A stretch of DNA of 16,505 bases, taken from contig DFFN01000123.1 in NCBI GenBank assembly GCA_002369525.1, forward strand, positions 1-16,505, given 5' to 3'. The notes under the pieces were generated by a model that saw only the letters and a list, made by a program, of their open reading frames with translations, ran no database searches and had not been told where the DNA came from. Each line of letters starts with the position of its first letter. Position 1 is the first letter of the stretch. This DNA is from Lachnoclostridium sp. UBA3775. Its GTDB lineage: Bacteria; Bacillota; Clostridia; Lachnospirales; Lachnospiraceae. Made by a program: the position numbers and the translations under genes. This document shows positions 14,335-16,505 of this stretch, in pieces.

Positions 14335-14540
14335 GTCGTAAGGAGGGGCCCGTCGCGAAGCGATGGGACCCTCCTTACGACAGCCGGTCCGCGCTTCTCG
14401 CCGAAGTGGCATCGAATCCTTGCGGATTCGATCAATGGCGCCTGACGCGGTTAATTCAAAGGAACATCGAACATAGTGAGATGTTTCTTCCATTCAATGT
14501 TCGGCCAGGCGACGTTCGGGCGAAGCCCGAATGTTGTTTT
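14335..14540. other. Highly structured GC-rich intergenic element between tRNA-Ser and rpsT
   Basis: About 200 bp with no convincing gene but dense inverted repeats. (a) A 47-base hairpin at 14335-14381: arms GTCGTAAGGAGGG and CCCTCCTTACGAC pair over 13 bp, then an inner CCC/GGG and TCGC/GCGA close a GAA loop. (b) ATCGAATCC-TTGC-GGATTCGAT (14411-14432), a perfect 9-bp stem, apparently enclosed by CCGCG/CGCGG (14389-14393 and 14446-14450). (c) CGCCTG (14439-14444) can pair with CAGGCG (14506-14511), and inside it CGAACAT (14468-14474) with ATGTTCG (14497-14503). (d) CGTTCGGGC-GAA-GCCCGAATG (14513-14533). It could be a repeated palindromic element, a tRNA-linked structured RNA or part of a larger repeat family. 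I cannot assign a known family. Open frames through it look like chance. Confidence 0.7.
14513..14540 (+). terminator. Candidate terminator after the tRNA-Ser/structured element
   Basis: The 9-bp stem CGTTCGGGC/GCCCGAATG (14513-14521, 14525-14533; one G-T pair) with a GAA loop is followed by TTGTTTTCTC. The T-tract is imperfect, but stem strength and position before the rpsT promoter suggest it ends transcripts from the tRNA-Ser promoter. Confidence 0.55.
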
Positions 14541-14565
14541 CTCAAAAAAATATTTAAAAAAACAT

Positions 14566-14594
14566 TTGACATTTATTGTCAAAAATAGTATTAT
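14566..14594 (+). promoter_or_regulatory. rpsT promoter
   Basis: A consensus TTGACA (14566-14571), a 17-bp spacer and TATTAT (14589-14594) predict a strong promoter, as expected for a ribosomal protein gene. The -35 lies in one arm of a perfect 7-bp inverted repeat, TTTGACA-TTTAT-TGTCAAA (14565-14583). Transcription would start near 14601, giving an untranslated leader of about 86 nt. Confidence 0.88.
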
Positions 14595-14686
14595 ATTAGG
14601 GTGCCTGTATAAAACGTCCGTGTCCTGTTTTGTGCAGACCTTCATGCGAATAATATTGTAAAGAGATTCAATAGGAGGAACTCGAA

Positions 14687-14950
14687 TTGGCTAATATTAA
14701 GTCTGCAAAAAAGCGTATCTTAGTAATTGAGACCAAGACTCTGAGAAATAAGATAATCAAGTCAAGGGTTAAGACTTTAGTAAAGAAGGTTGATGCTGCC
14801 GTGGCTGCCGGTGACAAGACTTTGGCTACCGAAGCTCTTAAGAATGCTGTTGTGGCAATTGATAAAGCTCAGGCTAAGGGTGTTTATCATAAAAACAATG
14901 CTGCAAGAAAAGTCTCGGGATTAACTAAAAAAGTTAACTCCATGACCTAA
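14687..14950 (+). CDS. rpsT: 30S ribosomal protein S20 (TTG start)
   Basis: Primary 16S rRNA-binding protein of the small subunit. The 87-residue, lysine-rich, helical product begins ANIKSAKKR after the initiator and ends with the typical NNAARKVSGLTKKVN segment (73-85). Length is normal for S20. The start is TTG at 14687, with AGGAGGA placed about 8 bases upstream; no in-frame ATG precedes the conserved N-terminus. Escherichia coli rpsT also uses UUG and is autoregulated at translation, so the rare start may be functional here too (inference). The gene is monocistronic: a strong promoter with a leader of about 86 nt precedes it, and an intrinsic terminator starts 20 bases after the stop. Confidence 0.97.
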   Translation: MANIKSAKKRILVIETKTLRNKIIKSRVKTLVKKVDAAVAAGDKTLATEALKNAVVAIDKAQAKGVYHKNNAARKVSGLTKKVNSMT

Positions 14951-14970
14951 GTCACTTTTTATGATTATTT

Positions 14971-15010
14971 GACCTGTCCATGGAGAGTGGGCAGGTCCTT
15001 TTATTTTATT
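14971..15010 (+). terminator. rpsT intrinsic terminator
   Basis: A 10-bp stem GACCTGTCCA/TGGGCAGGTC (14971-14980, 14988-14997; one G-T pair) with loop TGGAGAG is followed by CTTTTATTTTATT. A clear rho-independent terminator. Confidence 0.93.
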
Positions 15011-15029
15011 GGAAAAGAGGAAAGAAGTT

Positions 15030-16187
15030 TTGAAGTTAAAGAATATTATTAATAATTCCCGCAAATGTATCTGCATGGCTTGCATATTGGCCGTGCTTGC
15101 GACCGGCTGTTCTTTTTTTGGTGAAAGTTCATCAGAATCTTCGGCTGAATCAAATGTGATCACAATTACCCCGAAGGAAGCAACGAATGCTCCGGACAGT
15201 TCATCCGTAATCCCCGATGGCTCGGTAATTGAATCGTCTTCGGAAGAAATTCCCGCAGATACACATGAGAACATGTATCGCAATGAGCTCAGCAACGAGT
15301 GGATGGAAGATGCCTATATTAACAAACGCCCCATCGCGATAATGTATAATAACAGTGTACACGGTGTGCCTCAGTGCGGAATCAGCAAAGCCGAGGTTGT
15401 TTATGAATGTATCGCCGAGGGCGGTATAACTAGACTTATGGGCATTATCAAACAATACGATAAACTTACCGAATTCGGTTCAATAAGAAGTGCGAGATCC
15501 TACTTCGTACAGTGGGCTATGGAGTACAATGCCGTTCTTTGCCATTGCGGCGGTCCGCAGATATATGTTGCCAACTGGTTAAAGAAGGTTGACAGACTGG
15601 ACGGAACCTCACTTGTGGGAACGATCTATTACAGAACGGCGGACAGGGTTTCTCCGCATAACGTTTTCGGAAACGGCAATCTCTTGCTTGAAGGCTTTAA
15701 GAAATATAATATAAGTGCCGATTATACAAATACCTACAAAGGTGAGCATTTCGTCTTTGCAGACGAGTCTGCTCCTGTAGAATTGGCAGACGGAAGGGAT
15801 GCTAACAAGGTTTCGGTTCCTTATCACCATAATAAACCGTACTTTGTATATGACAGTACTTCTAAACTATATAAGCGCTTCCAGTTTGACGGTCCTCACA
15901 TTGACGGAACAACAAAGGAACAGATAGCGTTTAAGAATATTATCATCCAGTATGCGGTCGGAAGAACTCTGGACGGAACCGCATATCAGGAATATGACGT
16001 AATCGGAAAAGGCAAGGGTGTATATATCACCAACGGAAAGGCAATCGATATCACATGGAAGAAAACCGGAGATTATATGCCTACAAAGTATTTTGACGCT
16101 TCCGGCAACGAACTGGTTCTGAATACGGGTAAGACTATTGTATGTGTTTGCCCTCCCGAAATGGAAAAGCTTAATTCAATCAGCTGA
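15030..16187 (+). CDS. DUF3048 (YerB-like) lipoprotein
   Basis: A probable surface lipoprotein of 385 residues and unknown function. A signal helix (about 11-26) ends ATGC (C27 as lipidation site; the -3 residue is Ala, less typical than Leu). A Ser/Glu-rich linker follows (28-85). The DUF3048 region then starts at RPIAIMYNNS and includes AEVVYECIAEGGITRLM, FGSIRSARSYFV and DRVSPHNVF. The DUF3048 C-terminal region begins around VSVPYHHNKPYFVYD and ends TGKTIVCVCP. The start is best placed at TTG 15030, with GAGGAAAG just upstream; a TTG at 15009 would lie in the rpsT terminator tail. No clear promoter is visible before it, so it may rely on read-through from rpsT. It precedes tgt by 11 bases. 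Confidence 0.85.
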   Translation: MKLKNIINNSRKCICMACILAVLATGCSFFGESSSESSAESNVITITPKEATNAPDSSSVIPDGSVIESSSEEIPADTHENMYRNELSNEWMEDAYINKRPIAIMYNNSVHGVPQCGISKAEVVYECIAEGGITRLMGIIKQYDKLTEFGSIRSARSYFVQWAMEYNAVLCHCGGPQIYVANWLKKVDRLDGTSLVGTIYYRTADRVSPHNVFGNGNLLLEGFKKYNISADYTNTYKGEHFVFADESAPVELADGRDANKVSVPYHHNKPYFVYDSTSKLYKRFQFDGPHIDGTTKEQIAFKNIIIQYAVGRTLDGTAYQEYDVIGKGKGVYITNGKAIDITWKKTGDYMPTKYFDASGNELVLNTGKTIVCVCPPEMEKLNSIS

Positions 16188-16198
16188 TCGGAGTTTTA

Positions 16199-16505
16199 AT
16201 GAGCACTTATAAAATCATTGCAAGTGACGGCAAAGCCAAAAGTGCCGAATTTATCACTGTTCACGGAAAGGTGATGACTCCCGTTTTTATGAATGTCGGC
16301 ACCGTGGGTGCGATAAAGGGAGCTGTGTCTTCACCGGATCTTGAAACGATAGGAACCCAGATCGAGCTTTGCAACACCTATCATCTTCATGTAAGACCCG
16401 GAGACGGGATAGTTAAGCAGATGGGCGGCCTGCATAAGTTTATGAACTGGAAAAGACCGATACTGACGGATTCGGGCGGCTTTCAGGTGTTTTCTCTTGC
16501 AAAGC
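16199..16505 (+). CDS. tgt: tRNA-guanine transglycosylase, N-terminal 102 residues (partial)
   Basis: Exchanges guanine-34 for preQ1 in tRNAs with GUN anticodons on the way to queuosine. The visible part shows TPVFMNVGTVGAIKG (27-41), ELCNTYHLHVRPG (56-68) and LTDSGGFQVFSL (89-100), including the conserved aspartate D91. These are hallmark blocks of the bacterial enzyme. The ATG at 16199 follows CGGAG by 5 bases. It begins 11 bases after the DUF3048 gene, suggesting co-transcription. The catalytic nucleophile and zinc site lie beyond the window edge, so completeness cannot be judged. Confidence 0.95.
   Translation, partial: MSTYKIIASDGKAKSAEFITVHGKVMTPVFMNVGTVGAIKGAVSSPDLETIGTQIELCNTYHLHVRPGDGIVKQMGGLHKFMNWKRPILTDSGGFQVFSLAK

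Noticed and set aside
14335..14381. First large hairpin read as a rho-independent terminator of the tRNA
   Set aside because: The T-run precedes the stem (14329-14334) and none follows it on either strand, so it does not have terminator form.
14335..14540. CRISPR array or insertion sequence
   Set aside because: There are no regularly spaced direct repeats and no transposase gene; the repeats are inverted and of different sequence.
14197..14588. Open frames of about 80-110 codons on both strands across the tRNA-Ser and structured element
   Set aside because: They run through the tRNA gene and hairpins, lack good ribosome sites, and have proline/arginine-rich composition expected from palindromic GC-rich DNA.
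14601..14686. T-box or other known riboswitch in the rpsT leader
   Set aside because: No T-box consensus, specifier arrangement or antiterminator/terminator pair is visible.
1..16505. Defence, toxin-antitoxin, phage or secondary-metabolite system
   Set aside because: Every sizeable coding region is explained by housekeeping, competence or envelope genes, and composition is even outside the tRNA-rpsT gap.

Overview
The window looks like core chromosome of a low-to-moderate GC anaerobic Firmicute, most likely a Clostridia member of the Lachnospiraceae (Butyrivibrio/Roseburia-like). This is inferred from gene content and style: strong AGGAGG-type ribosome sites, AT-rich sigma-A promoters with 17-bp spacers, a tRNA gene without encoded CCA, TTG/GTG starts, a DUF3048 lipoprotein, and a GerM-domain lipoprotein next to a two-component system. 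No phage, transposon, CRISPR or toxin-antitoxin genes are visible.

Layout. (1) Positions 1-5515 are an arginine biosynthesis locus: the 5' end of argG on the minus strand, a divergent maf nucleotide pyrophosphatase, then argC-argJ-argB-argD from one promoter to a clear intrinsic terminator. ArgJ, ArgB, ArgC and ArgD make ornithine from glutamate by the acetyl-cycling route, and ArgG acts after citrulline. (2) Positions 5516-11610 are a five-gene same-strand run: a ComEA-like SLBB/helix-hairpin-helix lipoprotein, an OmpR-family response regulator, a membrane histidine kinase, a GerM-domain lipoprotein and the DNA-uptake channel ComEC. The regulator, kinase and GerM lipoprotein recall the actinobacterial MtrA-MtrB-LpqB arrangement, here placed inside a competence gene pair. 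(3) Positions 11611-13225 hold pssA and psd (phosphatidylserine, then phosphatidylethanolamine) behind a near-consensus promoter carrying a 22-bp-spaced direct repeat. (4) holA (DNA polymerase III delta) follows psd closely. (5) Positions 14185-14540 hold tRNA-Ser(CGA) and then an unusual GC-rich, highly palindromic stretch of about 200 bp. (6) rpsT (S20, UUG start) has its own promoter and terminator. A DUF3048 lipoprotein follows, and the 5' part of tgt runs off the right edge.

Nearly all genes are ordinary housekeeping genes with intact motifs. The parts that deserve attention are the structured element between tRNA-Ser and rpsT (nested hairpins, two capped by the same GCGAAGC heptamer), the regulator-kinase-GerM triad embedded between comEA and comEC, and several promoter-associated repeats. 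Whether any of these is undescribed cannot be settled from one window.
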